From assembly GCA_963971575.1 (NCBI GenBank), contig OZ020616.1, positions 17,557,535-17,621,534 of the forward strand: DNA of 64,000 nt, read 5' to 3'. This document shows positions 43,055-53,771 of this stretch, piece by piece. Under the pieces are notes generated by a model. It was not told the origin of the DNA. It was given only the letters and a program-made list of their open reading frames with translations, and searched no databases. Each line of letters opens with the position of its first letter. Positions within the stretch are counted from its first letter, which is position 1. This DNA is from Liopterus haemorrhoidalis (Eukaryota > Arthropoda > Insecta > Coleoptera > Dytiscidae). A program made the position numbers and the translations under genes.

Positions 43055-43646
43055 CAGGTAGCCCTCGGTTTACGCCGCAGTTCCGTTCCTACAAAAGCCG
43101 GCGCAAATCGAATCGGCGTAAAACGTACCCATATTTACAGTGAGGTATATGGTTGATGAGGTTCTACATAAGTGAAAAATAAGAAGAAAAAAAATCAAAG
43201 TTTCGGATCTCTTACATTTTTCGGAAAAAAAGTATCCAGCTTTAATTGTTTAGATTTTTGCCGGTCGCTATGGCGTAGTGTTCAGCTCATTTGACTGCTA
43301 ACCATGGGGGCTCGGGTTCGAATCCCGGTGATGGCATGGACGTTTGTATTTGTTGTAAAAATTACTAATGTATCCAAAAAAAATAAAGATATCCTGGTTA
43401 ATGGCCATCGTAGCTAAGACTAAAAATTAATTAAAAAAAAAAAAAAAATGTTTAGATTTTTATTTTCTTTCATTAAGAATTTCGGAATATGGTCGAATGA
43501 ATTGTCAGTCGATGCTCCTTTTTACATTTGCTCCCAATCACGATCTAATTCTTTGTATAAGTCTTCATTCGAGAGTGGCTATTATTGCGCACCGACGTTA
43601 TTGTGAATCGGCGTAAATTGAGCCGGCGTAAACCGAGGGCTACCTA
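43055..43646. mobile_element. pogo-like MITE with TTTACGCCG repeats, holding a SINE
   Basis: The termini CAGGTAGCCCTCGGTTTACG and (inverted) TAGGTAGCCCTCGGTTTACG are flanked by TA. CGGCGTAAA words recur inside both ends. Without the SINE the element is about 390 bp. Confidence 0.75.
43260..43448 (+). mobile_element. tRNA-derived SINE with 13-bp target duplication
   Basis: The head GCCGGTCGCTATGGCGTAGT has an A box, ACTGCTAACC looks like a Ser(GCT) anticodon loop, and GGGTTCGAATCCCGG is a perfect B box. A body of about 100 bp ends in A16. TGTTTAGATTTTT flanks both sides (43247-43259, 43449-43461). Pol III would transcribe such an element and a LINE would reverse-transcribe it. Confidence 0.85.
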
Positions 43647-43649
43647 TAT

Positions 43650-44070
43650 CTGGATTTTGTCTGTTGGAATTTTTTTCGCAGTAATTTGTCTGTGACAATT
43701 ACGTAAACGTCTTTTTTTAACATTACTGAACAAAAAAAAAAAACAAAAAATGTAAACAATTGTATTTAAAAAATATTAAAATAATCGTGTTGTAAAATCA
43801 CGACGTTGTACAACATATAGACAATTTTTTATTAATTTATATTTTTTTTTCTTTTTGATATTTACATCAATATCCTACAGCAGGGGATCAATCACATTTG
43901 GGTCGAGGATCATTTATCATACAAAAGAATAATATGCAGCAACGAAATTACAAATATCCCAAAGAACTACTTGTTTTTTTTTTTTTTTTCTTAAAAACCA
44001 AGTACAAAAAATAAATAACCATCTTATAAGGAGGCATAATAAACACTAATATTTCTTCGCACTACACGTT
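43650..44070. other. Unassigned AT-rich sequence
   Basis: Several A and T runs are present. No feature was recognised. Confidence 0.4.
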
Positions 44071-44072
44071 TA

Positions 44073-44636
44073 AGCCGCATTCAGAGCTCTTAAATCAATA
44101 GCTTATGCATTGTACCTTATGGACTGTTCATTGTCACCAGAAAGTTTGTCATTTGGTAAGACGTGAAACCGTTCAGCCCTCTAAATTTAATACGCTGTTT
44201 GTTGTGGATTGTGCATAAATTTCTAAACTTAAAGCTAGTGAGATGTTTTAATGAGACAGACATATAAACACATTGGCTATCGCATTCTATCAGTGACACC
44301 GTAGTTATCGAATGCCTTTACATAACCTAACATAATGTCATCATTATAAATCTTGCTCAAAATTACAAAGACGGACAGTAAATATGATCAATTTAGGTAA
44401 TTAGGTGGTTAAAATCTAAGACAACAGAATTATAAGAACGATAATACATATAAAATATTTTACGAAGCTAAATAGTTGATTTCAAAATTCACAGATGGCG
44501 GACTATTCGTAACATATTAATTTCTAATTTGCTATGAACGGTACGTGTAACGTTAAAATGAATGCATAGAAACATAACTTACAGCTAACAAAGCACAGTC
44601 TACAACCTCTTAATTTAAAGAGCTCTGAATGCGGCT
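44073..44636. mobile_element. TIR element family E, copy 3 (uninterrupted)
   Basis: The ends AGCCGCATTCAGAGCTCTTA and (inverted) AGCCGCATTCAGAGCTCTTT are flanked by TA. At 564 bp it is the reference for judging insertions in the other two copies. Confidence 0.8.
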
Positions 44637-44810
44637 TAACACGCACGTAGGTGGTCAGTGAAAAAGCCAGACGCAAAGACATAAATATGCAAAAAATTCA
44701 ATTATTTTAATGCATTTTCCAAAAATTATCTTCCGGGGGAAGAAAGTTCGCTCTCTCACGACTAGCTGTGTTGCCTGTTCAAGGGTAAGTTTATTGTTGC
44801 TGATATAGAT

Positions 44811-45831
44811 TAGAGATGGGAATTTCGGCTTAGTTTGCGGAACCAGATCAGTGGAGGTCGTTCAGTTTGTTGAGCCGGTTCATTGATTCGGCTCAGTGAT
44901 CCGGTTAAGTAAACATGTTTCCGAGACACAGGCCGGTCGTTCGTTCGTAGGTAGAACGTCGCTTAGAGCCGGCTCTTGTATTATATGAACTGGAAACATG
45001 TTTCCGAGACACAGGTCGGTCAGTTGTCGGTCGTTAGTTCGTAGGTAGAACGTCGCTTAGAGCCGGCTCTTGCTTAGAGCCGGTTCTTGCAATATATGAA
45101 CTGTAAACATGATCCCGAGACACAGGTCGGCCGGTCGGTCGTTCGTTCGTAGGTAGAACGTCGCTTAGAGCCGGCTCTTGCATTATATGAACTGGAAACA
45201 TGTTTCCGAGACACAGGTCAGTCAGTTGTCGGTCGTTAGTTCGTATGTAGAACGTCGCTTAGAGCTGGCTCTTGCTTAGAGCCGGTTCTTGCAATATATG
45301 AACTGTAAACATGATCCCGAGACACAGGTCAGTCAGTTGTCGGTCGTTCGTTCGTAGGTAGAACATCGCTTACCCCCGGCTGCTAACTAACATTTTTGAA
45401 ACAAACAATTCACTTTATGTAGCTACTGTATTTTAAACTAGATGTGTTAAGTTTATGGCGATGTTTATTGCCCATTTAAATCGGACCAGTGGGATTTGGG
45501 CAATATTTTTAATATTTTTATATAGTATGGTTGTAAGAAAATACAGACTAAGCCTATTAGTTTCAAATAAACTGCCCTACAAATTGATGACAAAATACAC
45601 TTTATGATAATACATTACAAGCCGAGTTCTCGCGAAGTTCAACATGACATCGATCCAGATCCGGATCACTCCGGTCACTGTTCACAATCGCCCGACCAAT
45701 CGTATCCTTGAAACTTAAAACTATACAGTGAGCCGTGAGCCGGCTCATTTCAATTTGGTGAACCGTGTCACTTCGGTCAGTGTACTGAGCCGGCTCAGTG
45801 AGCTGGTTCGTTCATGAACGACCCATCTCTA
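44811..45831. mobile_element. hAT-like element with GAGCCGGCTC motifs, exact 8-bp duplication
   Basis: The termini are TAGAGATGGGAA and, inverted, TAGAGATGGGTC. ATATAGAT flanks both (44803-44810, 45832-45839). GAGCCGG(C/T)TC and related words are frequent near both ends and inside the tandem repeat. The size (1021 bp) and plan match the elements at 20.7 and 53.4 kb. No coding sequence was seen. Confidence 0.88.
44910..45370 (+). repeat. Minisatellite of about five units, 80-110 bp each
   Basis: Each unit has CCGAGACACAGG, GGTCGTT(C/A)GTTCGTA, GTAGAAC(G/A)TCGCTTA and usually AGAGCCGGCTCTTG and ATATGAACTG. Units alternate between a shorter and a longer version, suggesting duplication of a two-unit block. 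Confidence 0.85.
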
Positions 45832-45839
45832 ATATAGAT

Positions 45840-46450
45840 GTGTACCGAAAGGGCATACGACGTGTACCATACGAAAAGGGATGAAACGTTGAGTACAAAG
45901 AGGTCTTTAGACATGCTAAAAATTATTAAAAGAGATGATTATTTATTTTCTTCAACTTATTTTAAGTTACCCCGTGCTAAGAACGGGTGCTCTGTTAGTC
46001 GGCTATATAATAGGTTTTTGTTTTAGTTATTATAGAGTTGCTACTATAGAAATCGCAACCTTCGTATATTCGCCATAGATATTATATTATATGCTGTCCA
46101 AATGGTGACTAAATTATAATCCTTATAAGACCGGTGCTGTGATGAGATTATGTTCTTGTTAATTATATTAGACTTGGGGTCTCAGATAGATTAGGCTATC
46201 GATCTTACGGCTAATGCATAGGTCGAAACTAGAGAACTATTACTACGTCAGTCTAGTCTTTTTGCTATTGTTAAATAATAATTGTTACTTAATATAGTAA
46301 AACATAATACACCAAATAAAAACTAAATTGAAATGCTTGTTAAATTATAAGAAAAGAACTTAATGATAAGTCAAAAATTTAGAAGATAGATTTGCACTTA
46401 CATGGTGATTTTAAAACTTGTTATTACGTAATGGTATATTGCTTAAAATT
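45840..46450. other. Unassigned sequence
   Basis: The frame at 45838-46026 overlaps the hAT flank and shows no domain. At 46455 CAGTGCCGGATTAAGTCATG is a typical hAT terminus without a visible partner. Confidence 0.4.
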
Positions 46451-46599
46451 TTGTGCAGTGCCGGATTAAGTCATGGGCTTCAAGGGCTACAACTCAGGAG
46501 CTCCTGTCGAGTGAAGGGCCCCGGGACACATGGAATATATGTAATATATAATAAATTGAGATGTTTAGTGAAAACTAAAATTTAAGAGGTTGAAAGAAA

Positions 46600-47060
46600 A
46601 CATGGTTTTTGTTTCACTAAGTTTTTTATTTTAACTGACTGCAGTTTCGGCTCACTTTGTCTAAGTTGCAATGATTACAAATTACATTTTACACTAATAT
46701 ATACAAGAAATAGTTATGTACAGGTTACAAAAGTAATAAAAAGATTATATAGGTAATACAAAATTTCCAAATTATGTTTACAATTTTCCTGTTAATCCTT
46801 TGAGTGGTGAATTGTGTAGGTCGGTAATTTCATTGAGAATGTTGGTTTTGGACATCTGTTTCTTAATTTCATGGGCTTCTAGTAAATTTAGTTTAAGGCC
46901 TTTCCTGTTGTTATGTAGTATTTTTGGTTCAAATGTGGCTGTATGATTTTCATTTATGAGATGTTCTGCGAAGGTTGAATTCTTATTTTGTTTTGTGAAT
47001 GACTTCTTATGTTCTAATATTCTAGTTTTGAAAGATCTCCCTGTTTGGCTAAATAAACTA
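46600..47060 (-). mobile_element. Penelope-like element, minus-strand fragment
   Basis: It includes the C-terminus of the GIY-YIG endonuclease and a 3' UTR toward lower coordinates. It joins a plus-strand fragment of the same element at about 47055. The lower limit is uncertain. Confidence 0.65.
46778..47058 (-). pseudogene. Penelope-like GIY-YIG endonuclease, C-terminal part
   Basis: From the junction the frame reads QTGRSFKTRILEHKKSFTKQ, then STFAEHLINENH and LLEAHEIKKQ, ending at a stop at 46778. QTGRSFKTR with a following E-H is the part of the GIY-YIG domain that directly follows the YIG in Penelope-like elements; the catalytic arginine and histidine region is intact, but GIY and YIG themselves lie beyond the break. 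The open frame of 115 codons on this strand begins in unrelated sequence. The reverse transcriptase is absent. Confidence 0.75.
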
Positions 47061-47202
47061 ATAACTAATAATAAAGATAAACCTGACATATTGGACAGAA
47101 ATAGAGTATATAGGTTAGATTGCACTTCATGTGGATCTGCTTACATAGGCCAAACAGGGAGATCCTTCAAAACCAGAATATTAGAACATAAGAAGTCATT
47201 CA

Positions 47203-48861
47203 GGCAAAATAATAACAGACGGTAAAAAAATAATGGATAGGTGGAAAGAGCATTTCCAGGACCTACTATATAACGAAGAACTGGAGACCAGCCGAGAGGA
47301 ACAAAATACTTATTTCGCTCAAGATGACAAGGAGGAAGATCGGATTAAAATAGAAGAAGTATCAGAAATAATAAACTCCATCAAAAAAGGGAAATCAGCT
47401 GGACATGACAAAATAACTCCTGCAATGCTAAAAAATCTTGGACATAACGGAAAAGAAATGTTAACAGAAATTTTCCAAAAAGCCTGGAACGAAGGAAAAG
47501 TACCGGACGACTGGAAGATAGGGATTGTAGTACCGATATACAAGAATAAGGGAGACAGCAGAGAATGTACTAATTACAGAGGTATTACTTTGCTAAGTAC
47601 AATTGCAAAAATATATGAAGGAATAATGGAGAGGAGATTAAGAAAAGTAACAGAACACCAGCTAGAAGAAGCCCAGAGCGGATTTAGGAAAGGACGTAGC
47701 ACCCAAGATCATATATTTACAATAAAACAGTTAATTGAGAAAACAAGAGCAAAAAGAACACCGTTATACTTAGCATTCCTCGATCTAGAAAAAGCATTCG
47801 ACAGAGTACCACAAAAACTAATATGGAGAAGCTTAGAAGAAAGAGGCGTACAGACAAAACTGATAAGGGGAATAAGAAGTTTATATGAAAACAACAGAAA
47901 TTACGTGAGGAAAGACAATATGCAATCAGAAGATTTCCAAATCAACGACGGACTCAGACAAGGAGGGGTGCTCAGTCCAAGGTTATTCATAATAATAATG
48001 GACGACGTAATTAAAGAAGCAAAAAAGAAAATTCGGAAGATGCATATTGGACACTATAAAATGAAAACGGTTGGAATATCAGAATGTGCCTTTGCTGACG
48101 ACCTAATGATCTGCGCTGCAGAAGAAAGACATCTACAAAGAAACCTGGAGATATGGGAACAGGAACTGGCAAAGAGAAAGATGAAAATAAATTCAACCAA
48201 AACAAAGGTAATGGTCATTGGAGATGAAAACGCGAACCCCAGCATAGTAATCAACGGGAAAAAAATAGATCAAGTAGAAAGCTACAAATACCTAGGAGTA
48301 ACGATACAGAAGGAAGGACTCATGGAAAATGAAATAAACGAAAGGATAACAAATGCCTCAAGAATGTACCACGCCCTTGCAAACTCTTTTATAGGGAAAA
48401 AGGAAATATCAAGGAAAACCAAGATGGTTGTTTATAAAACAGTATATAGGCCAATCCTCACTTACGGGAGTGAAAGCTGGGTCCTTTCAAAGGCACAAAA
48501 AAGCAGATTACAAGCCATGGAGATGAAGTATCTAAGAAAAGTGAAAGGTATTACACGCAGAGATAGAATAAGAAATGAAAATATAAGGAAAGAATTGGAG
48601 ATAGAACCATTAAGCAAAAGAATCGAACAACAGCATTTAAAGTGGTTCGGGCATCTCGTAAGAATGACAGACAACAGGCCAGTAAAAGAAATTTGGGAAA
48701 CTAGAGTACAGAAGAAAAGAACGAGAGGAAGACAGAAGAAAACTTGGAACGACGTGGTGGCAGAAATATTAAAGAAAAGAGAAATAAATTGGACAGAAGC
48801 AAAGATTATGGCGAAAAGCAGAAAAGATTGGAAAAAATTCGTAAGCGAATTAGATAGATAG
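47203..48861 (+). CDS. LINE reverse transcriptase, RTE-like, intact from truncation point
   Basis: This is the only long intact reading frame in the window: 552 codons from the insertion point, 542 from the first ATG at 47233. The RT domain shows GKSAGHDKITPAMLKNLG (about residue 50), IPYRGI-type TNYRGITLLS, the finger motif QSGFRKGRSTQDHIF, motif A LAFLDLEKAFDRVP, motif B GLRQGGVLSPRLF and motif C AFADDLMI with both aspartates. The thumb has YKYLGVTIQKEG, and the C-terminal region has WFGHLVRM and RTRGRQKKTWNDVV, usual for RTE-type and related arthropod LINEs. The APE endonuclease expected upstream is missing because of 5' truncation. No promoter is seen, so expression is unlikely. Confidence 0.85.
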   Translation, partial: GKIITDGKKIMDRWKEHFQDLLYNEELETSREEQNTYFAQDDKEEDRIKIEEVSEIINSIKKGKSAGHDKITPAMLKNLGHNGKEMLTEIFQKAWNEGKVPDDWKIGIVVPIYKNKGDSRECTNYRGITLLSTIAKIYEGIMERRLRKVTEHQLEEAQSGFRKGRSTQDHIFTIKQLIEKTRAKRTPLYLAFLDLEKAFDRVPQKLIWRSLEERGVQTKLIRGIRSLYENNRNYVRKDNMQSEDFQINDGLRQGGVLSPRLFIIIMDDVIKEAKKKIRKMHIGHYKMKTVGISECAFADDLMICAAEERHLQRNLEIWEQELAKRKMKINSTKTKVMVIGDENANPSIVINGKKIDQVESYKYLGVTIQKEGLMENEINERITNASRMYHALANSFIGKKEISRKTKMVVYKTVYRPILTYGSESWVLSKAQKSRLQAMEMKYLRKVKGITRRDRIRNENIRKELEIEPLSKRIEQQHLKWFGHLVRMTDNRPVKEIWETRVQKKRTRGRQKKTWNDVVAEILKKREINWTEAKIMAKSRKDWKKFVSELDR

Positions 48862-48905
48862 AGCAAAACCAACCTTACACCTACGGGTAGACAAGGTTTA
48901 CGATT

Positions 48906-48921
48906 ATATATATATATATAT
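48906..48921 (+). repeat. (TA)n tail of the RTE-like LINE
   Basis: A pure TA run lies directly before the 3' target duplication. RTE-type LINEs end in short simple repeats rather than poly(A). Confidence 0.85.
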
Positions 48922-48981
48922 ATAAGAAGTCATTCACAAAACAAAATAGGAATTCAACCTTCGTAGAACATTTAATTAATC

Positions 48982-49302
48982 TTTTATTTCTATGTGTTTT
49001 TTCAATTAGATGAATATTTGGGGGAGTTATGGGGGGAAACCTGTAACTAAAATCTACATACGAATATCTTCATTATTATCGAGTTAGCATCAAAATCACA
49101 TATAACAAAAATAGTTTATAATAAGAAATCAAATCTTTTATTTTTATGCATTTTTTTATTTATAATAGATGCATTTTTGGGAAATTACGGGGGGACACCA
49201 TAAAGCAAAACTTTTGAAATATCTCGCTTATTATTTACTTTATATCAAAAATATATATGAGGAAACATTTTTTTTTTTCTCTTCAACGCAGTTATTAATA
49301 AA
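48982..49302. other. Unassigned AT-rich sequence
   Basis: It includes two similar stretches with ATTTTTGGG or ATATTTGGG and GGGGGAA/GGGGGAC, about 175 bp apart. No gene was recognised. Confidence 0.4.
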
Positions 49303-49966
49303 AAAAATCAGCTGTGGCCACCACAGGACCGACCGCCATTACAAAATACTTGTATAAAATACATTCTAGTAGCAGAGTAGAAATAACTTGGCCCAATATT
49401 TTGTAACAGAGATATTATTTTTCATGACCTTGGAAACGTTACACATAAGTATGAAAAAATTGAGAATTAAGAAAAATTTAAAAAAAAATTAGAATTTTTT
49501 TTCGTTTTATCAAAAAATGTCTCAAATAAAAGTTATTAGTTATTGCATTTATAGCAACTTTTGTTAAATAAATTTCTTCTAAATATTTTTCTGTTGCTAA
49601 ATATTCGCAAAAATCTTAAAATCGACACGAGTAAACTCCCATTTCTAGTCAACCGATTTTTACCAAAAGTTGATCAACTCGTGCCATTGATGGCAGAAGC
49701 TTAAATATGAAATTTCATAAAAATCCTTATAGCCGAATTTGCTCTGCATGTGTACACAGACGGGCTGACAGACGGACAGACAGACAGACAGACGGACGGA
49801 CAGACAGACCGACAGACATCATGCTAAAAATAGTCAAAACGTTATGTAGGGACCTCAATTCGTGGAGATCCATCGAAATCTCGAAATGTCAAAATCGGTA
49901 TGATCACAATACCTCCCTTATATATGTTGGCGGTCGGTAATTATATATGTTGGCGGTCGGTAATTA
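49303..49966 (-). mobile_element. HINE-A copy with duplicated 5' terminus
   Basis: The left end has AATCAGCTGTGGCCACCACA and GGACCGACCGCC, the 3' hairpin end. The (GACA)n core lies at 49760-49818. The right (5') end TTATATATGTTGGCGGTCGGTAA occurs twice in tandem, ending at 49941 and 49965. Confidence 0.8.
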
Positions 49967-51448
49967 TTTAGGGGGCAAGGGGAATGTTACTTATAAAGTT
50001 TAAATATCTCATTTATCATTTACACGGATAATTATTAATTATTTATGGATCAAAACATTATAATACTTACATAACCTATTTTGTAAACATATGTTACAAA
50101 CCAAAATGGCCGGTAATGATAATTTGTTTTAGGATATCTTGTAGCGGTACATATGATGACATATATTGGATAATAACTTTAAAATTACCCTGTATGTTCG
50201 TTTGAGTTTGATTATAATCTTAGCGAAATTACACTCATTATTCAAAAGCAATATTTTTGATTCTTTTGTTGTTGAATACTTTATGAATATGTTACGATAA
50301 TTTAAGGAAAACCATTGAAAAATAAGTCAATAAAAATTTAAAATGCGCATACTAAGTACTTCATAAAATGGTAATTCGATTACAAGTGAATCGCTATTCG
50401 ATTTATTTCCTTTGAATCGTGACTCTTCATTGCATGTTAGCTTTTCACTGAATTACCAAATCAATAGGACGTTGAAATAAAAATTTCTCAAAATATAATT
50501 CTAAATATTTAATTTGGACTAAAACTGTACTTGATTTTCATCTGGAAGCAATTAGCAATTATCATTTGTTTTGTGAGTTAAAAAATTTTTTTGTTAAGAG
50601 ATTTTTTCTAGTCTGACGCTCTAAAACAGAATTGGCCAGACTTTTACTATCTCAAACCATATATTGTCGGACAGAAGCCGTCGCGGACCAAAAAAGAACA
50701 TCAAAATCCAACAGATTATACGAATAAAAAAATAAAAATAGTATTAAAACAAAATAGTCAATCCATACTAGCTGACAGGTCGCTGCTAGCAATCACAGGA
50801 CCGCCACTAGCATTTGTGGGCCTCCGGACAATCCTGAAGTTGGGGCCCCCATCTATATACAGGGTGTTTGATTGAAACGCCGCACCTCGAATAACTCCTT
50901 TATTTTAAGAGATACAAAAAATTCTTCAGAAAAAAAGTTTAACTAGACAAAAGGGCGCACTTAAGGACTATATTTGTGTATTTTGACATAATTTAATGTA
51001 CATTTCTTGTATTTGGCAAATTTAATAAATTATTATTATTATTATTATTATAATAATTCTGCATCACTTCCGGTTTCAACGAAAATTGTTTAATTTTTAT
51101 GTAGCATAGAGAACGAAAAGTACTTTTAGTCTTTGTATTTTGAGTTTTTGCTCGGCCGCCAATAGTATAGCTAACTATTTTGACCAAATTTCAGGTTGAA
51201 TACGTAATTTTGTCTTAAAATATAAAATAGCTAAACACTATTTTAGCCCTGTCTTTTATTTATGATTTATAAATTATGAATATACTTTAAATTGTCAAAA
51301 TAAATATTAATAAACACTTTTTAATACGAAAACAACAAAATATTGGCAGCCATTGTGGTCGTTGGAATGACTTAATTTCCGTCAGAAAAATTTGTATGCA
51401 AAAATTCATAAATCCTCCTTCCTTTAGTCTTTTTATGGTTATATATGT
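49967..51448. other. Unassigned, with isolated element ends
   Basis: Two isolated ends are seen: GGACCGCCACTAGCATTTGT with GGGGCCCCCAT (50799-50852, hAT-like) and CAGGGTGTTTGATTGAAACG (50861). An ATT repeat lies at 51027-51048. No coding domain was found. Confidence 0.35.
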
Positions 51449-52460
51449 TTACCAGGTCTACAAGTATGAAATGCGGATTTTTTTGTAAAATAAAACATTA
51501 AACTCAAAAGAACAGTAAAAGTTTATTTATTCAAAGTATGCTCTATTAGAAGTTATACATTTTTTCCCATCTTTCAGGCAATTTGTAGAACTCTTCGATT
51601 TGTAGAACTTGTAGATTTAACAAGTGGTAATCTGAAGGGGCCAAGTCTGGTTAGTAAGCGGCATGGGGTAGCACTTCCCACTTGAGTGCCTCCAATGTGT
51701 TGCAAACTGCTTTTGCCTTATGTGATGCAGCGTTATCGTGAAGAAAGATTACCTTGTGCTGTCTTCTTTCGTATTCTGGTCGTTTTATGAGCAGCAAATG
51801 GTTCAATTCGATCAGTTGTTGTTGGTAGCGTTGGGTATTAACTGTTTCACCAGGTTTTAACAATTCATAATAGACCATGCCCTTTTGGTCCCACCAAGTA
51901 CAGAGCATTGTCTTTTTGCCAAAGCGATTCAGTCTTGCAGTTGATGTGGATGGTGAGCCTGGGTTCACCCATGATTTTTTGCGTTTGGGATTTTCAAAAT
52001 AAATCCATTTTTTATCGCCAGTAATGATACGATGCAAAAAAGACTTTCTTTTGTATCGTGCAAGCAAAATTTCACAAGTGTTTTTGCGTTTTTCCATCTG
52101 CCTCTCATTCAATGCATGTGGAACCCATCTACCGACTTTCTGGATCTTACCCATCTCTCGTAGGCGATTGGAAACAGCTTGTTGACTAACGCCTAACTGC
52201 TCTGCTAGTTGTTTTTGTGATTGACTATCGTCTTCCTGTAGCAATGTTTACAATTTTGTATCTTCATATTTTTTTGGAGGTTTTCCATATTCTTTGTCTG
52301 TAAGATCAAAGTCACCACTTTTGAAACGCCGAAACCATCGTTCACACGTATCTTGCGATGGAGCATATTCACCATAAGCTTCTCGAAGCAGTCGGTATGG
52401 ATTCAGCAGCAGTTTTTTTCAAATTAAAACAAAACAGTAGTAGTGTTCGCGAATGCTCTT
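51449..52460 (-). mobile_element. mariner (DD34D), left end recognised
   Basis: The left terminus appears to be ACCAGGTCTACAAGTATGAAAT at 51451. The matching right end was not found, so the right limit is set at the transposase start. Confidence 0.65.
51553..52456 (-). pseudogene. mariner transposase (DD34D), nearly full length
   Basis: From about 52456 downward, frames give HTH pieces (KKTAAES, CERWFRRFKSGDFDLTDKEY), then one open frame 52244-51651 reading SQSQKQLAEQLGVSQQAVSN, then WVPHALNE, and IITGDKKWIYFENPKRKKSW with the first catalytic aspartate. Next come KTMLCTWWDQKGMVYYELL, FLHDNAASHKAK with the second, and WEVLPHAAY. A stop then replaces the serine of SPD; reading through it gives PDLAPSDYHL with the third aspartate and the C-terminus to 51555. 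All three catalytic acids survive. The known damage is this stop and a frameshift near 52250. This is the best preserved transposase in the window. Confidence 0.85.
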
Positions 52461-53425
52461 TATTTGGAACAAAATTTGACATTTTTAACACAGTAAAACA
52501 AAACTTATTATTTATTTTATATGCGTTATTTTACTCATTTTGTAGTTATTTTTGTAACTCGAATTTTCTATATTTCGATTTTTTTTAGTGAACTATGATG
52601 ATTCGACAGGGAAGTTCGACTGTACATAAAGCTGCTCACATTGCACGTCGTGTATAATGTGATGCGCATACGTACTCAGCCGTGAATAATGAACGTTTTA
52701 TACATTGCAAGTCTTTTTGTTTTTTTAGTTTTCTTAAGTTAGTTAAACTGCTTTGCTTTCAGCAACGATGGCTATTTGCGCCTTATATAGTATATCTTTA
52801 TAATTAGAATATTATTATATAAATAAAATAATAATATATTTAATATTGTTGTGGAGTACAATCAGATGCTAGCCATCTTGATGACGTCAGTTCTGAACTT
52901 TTACAATAACGCTCAGAATTTCTATGCTAATTAAATTTATTCCTTAAACATCATCCTCGTGTAATATAGCCTACATTATATGCTTATTAAATAAAATATT
53001 ATTAATCCAGTCGATCTGTACACACAGATATAGGATAAATCAATGAGAATACATAATACATAATTCAATATCGTCTCTGTATATAATCAAGTTAATACGT
53101 TATAGTTATATATTAAATACATATAATTGCAGAGCAAAAGCTATAAATTATGTAGCAGAATCTTCCATATATTCATCTGCCGCGTAATATGCTATGTAGT
53201 TTATTAAACAAGCATATTTAATTATACTTACGAGAGATTTTAAATCTATATACTTTGTGTTTAGCAATTTCTAGTGAAGTTCCAACTCTAGTGTTATAAT
53301 TGTGAATTGTGATTTATATGTGTAATTTAATAGTTTAAAATCATTAATAATAGTTTTTATAAAGTTCAAATTTTTATATATGCATATATACAAAGAAAAG
53401 TTAAAATATTTAATTATTGGAACAT
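52461..53425. other. Unassigned AT-rich sequence
   Basis: No domain, terminal repeat or RNA gene was recognised. Confidence 0.4.
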
Positions 53426-53695
53426 ATTTCTACTAGGAATGACGAGAACTAGTAATTTATGGAACCGGGTACCCGCAACAATTACCCGGATATTACCCGC
53501 TACTCGTTAATTACCCGTTACCAGATAATAAATAAAAATTGATGTGAAGTGTGAATTTTCACACATTTCAGGGTTCCGCAGGTATTTAGTAAGTGAATGA
53601 TGATTATTTGGGACGCCAAAACAAATTTTATGTTAATTTTGTTGTTAATTTTAATTCGTACGCCTAATACCATTATTTAGGTTTCTAAATATGTG

Positions 53696-53700
<5 letters not shown>

Positions 53701-53770
<70 letters not shown>
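53701..53770. repeat. (TA)n microsatellite
   Basis: About 35 TA units replace a short TATATAAAA run of the other HINE-B copies (compare 1245), so the expansion happened within this copy. Confidence 0.95.

Positions 53771-53771
<1 letters not shown>

Larger units (their letters stand above)
47203..48921 (+). mobile_element. RTE-like LINE, 5'-truncated, recent insertion
   Basis: ATAAGAAGTCATTCA stands on both sides (47188-47202, 48922-48936), a perfect 15-bp target duplication. The element enters in frame at its first base (GKIITDGKKI before the ATG) and ends with a (TA)n tail (48906-48921). The target is a Penelope-like element. Confidence 0.9.
47058..48981 (+). mobile_element. Penelope-like element, plus-strand fragment split by an RTE-like LINE
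   Basis: The part 47058-47202 encodes VYRLDCTSCGSAYIGQTGRS and FKTRILEHKKSF, including the YIG motif. After the LINE it continues at 48937 (KQNRNSTFVEHLI) and stops at about 48981. With the minus-strand fragment it forms inverted arms around about 100 bp. Confidence 0.7.

Noticed and set aside
48011..48872. Minus-strand open frames of 64-136 codons opposite the RTE-like RT
   Set aside because: They are antisense shadows of the true reading frame and lack any domain.
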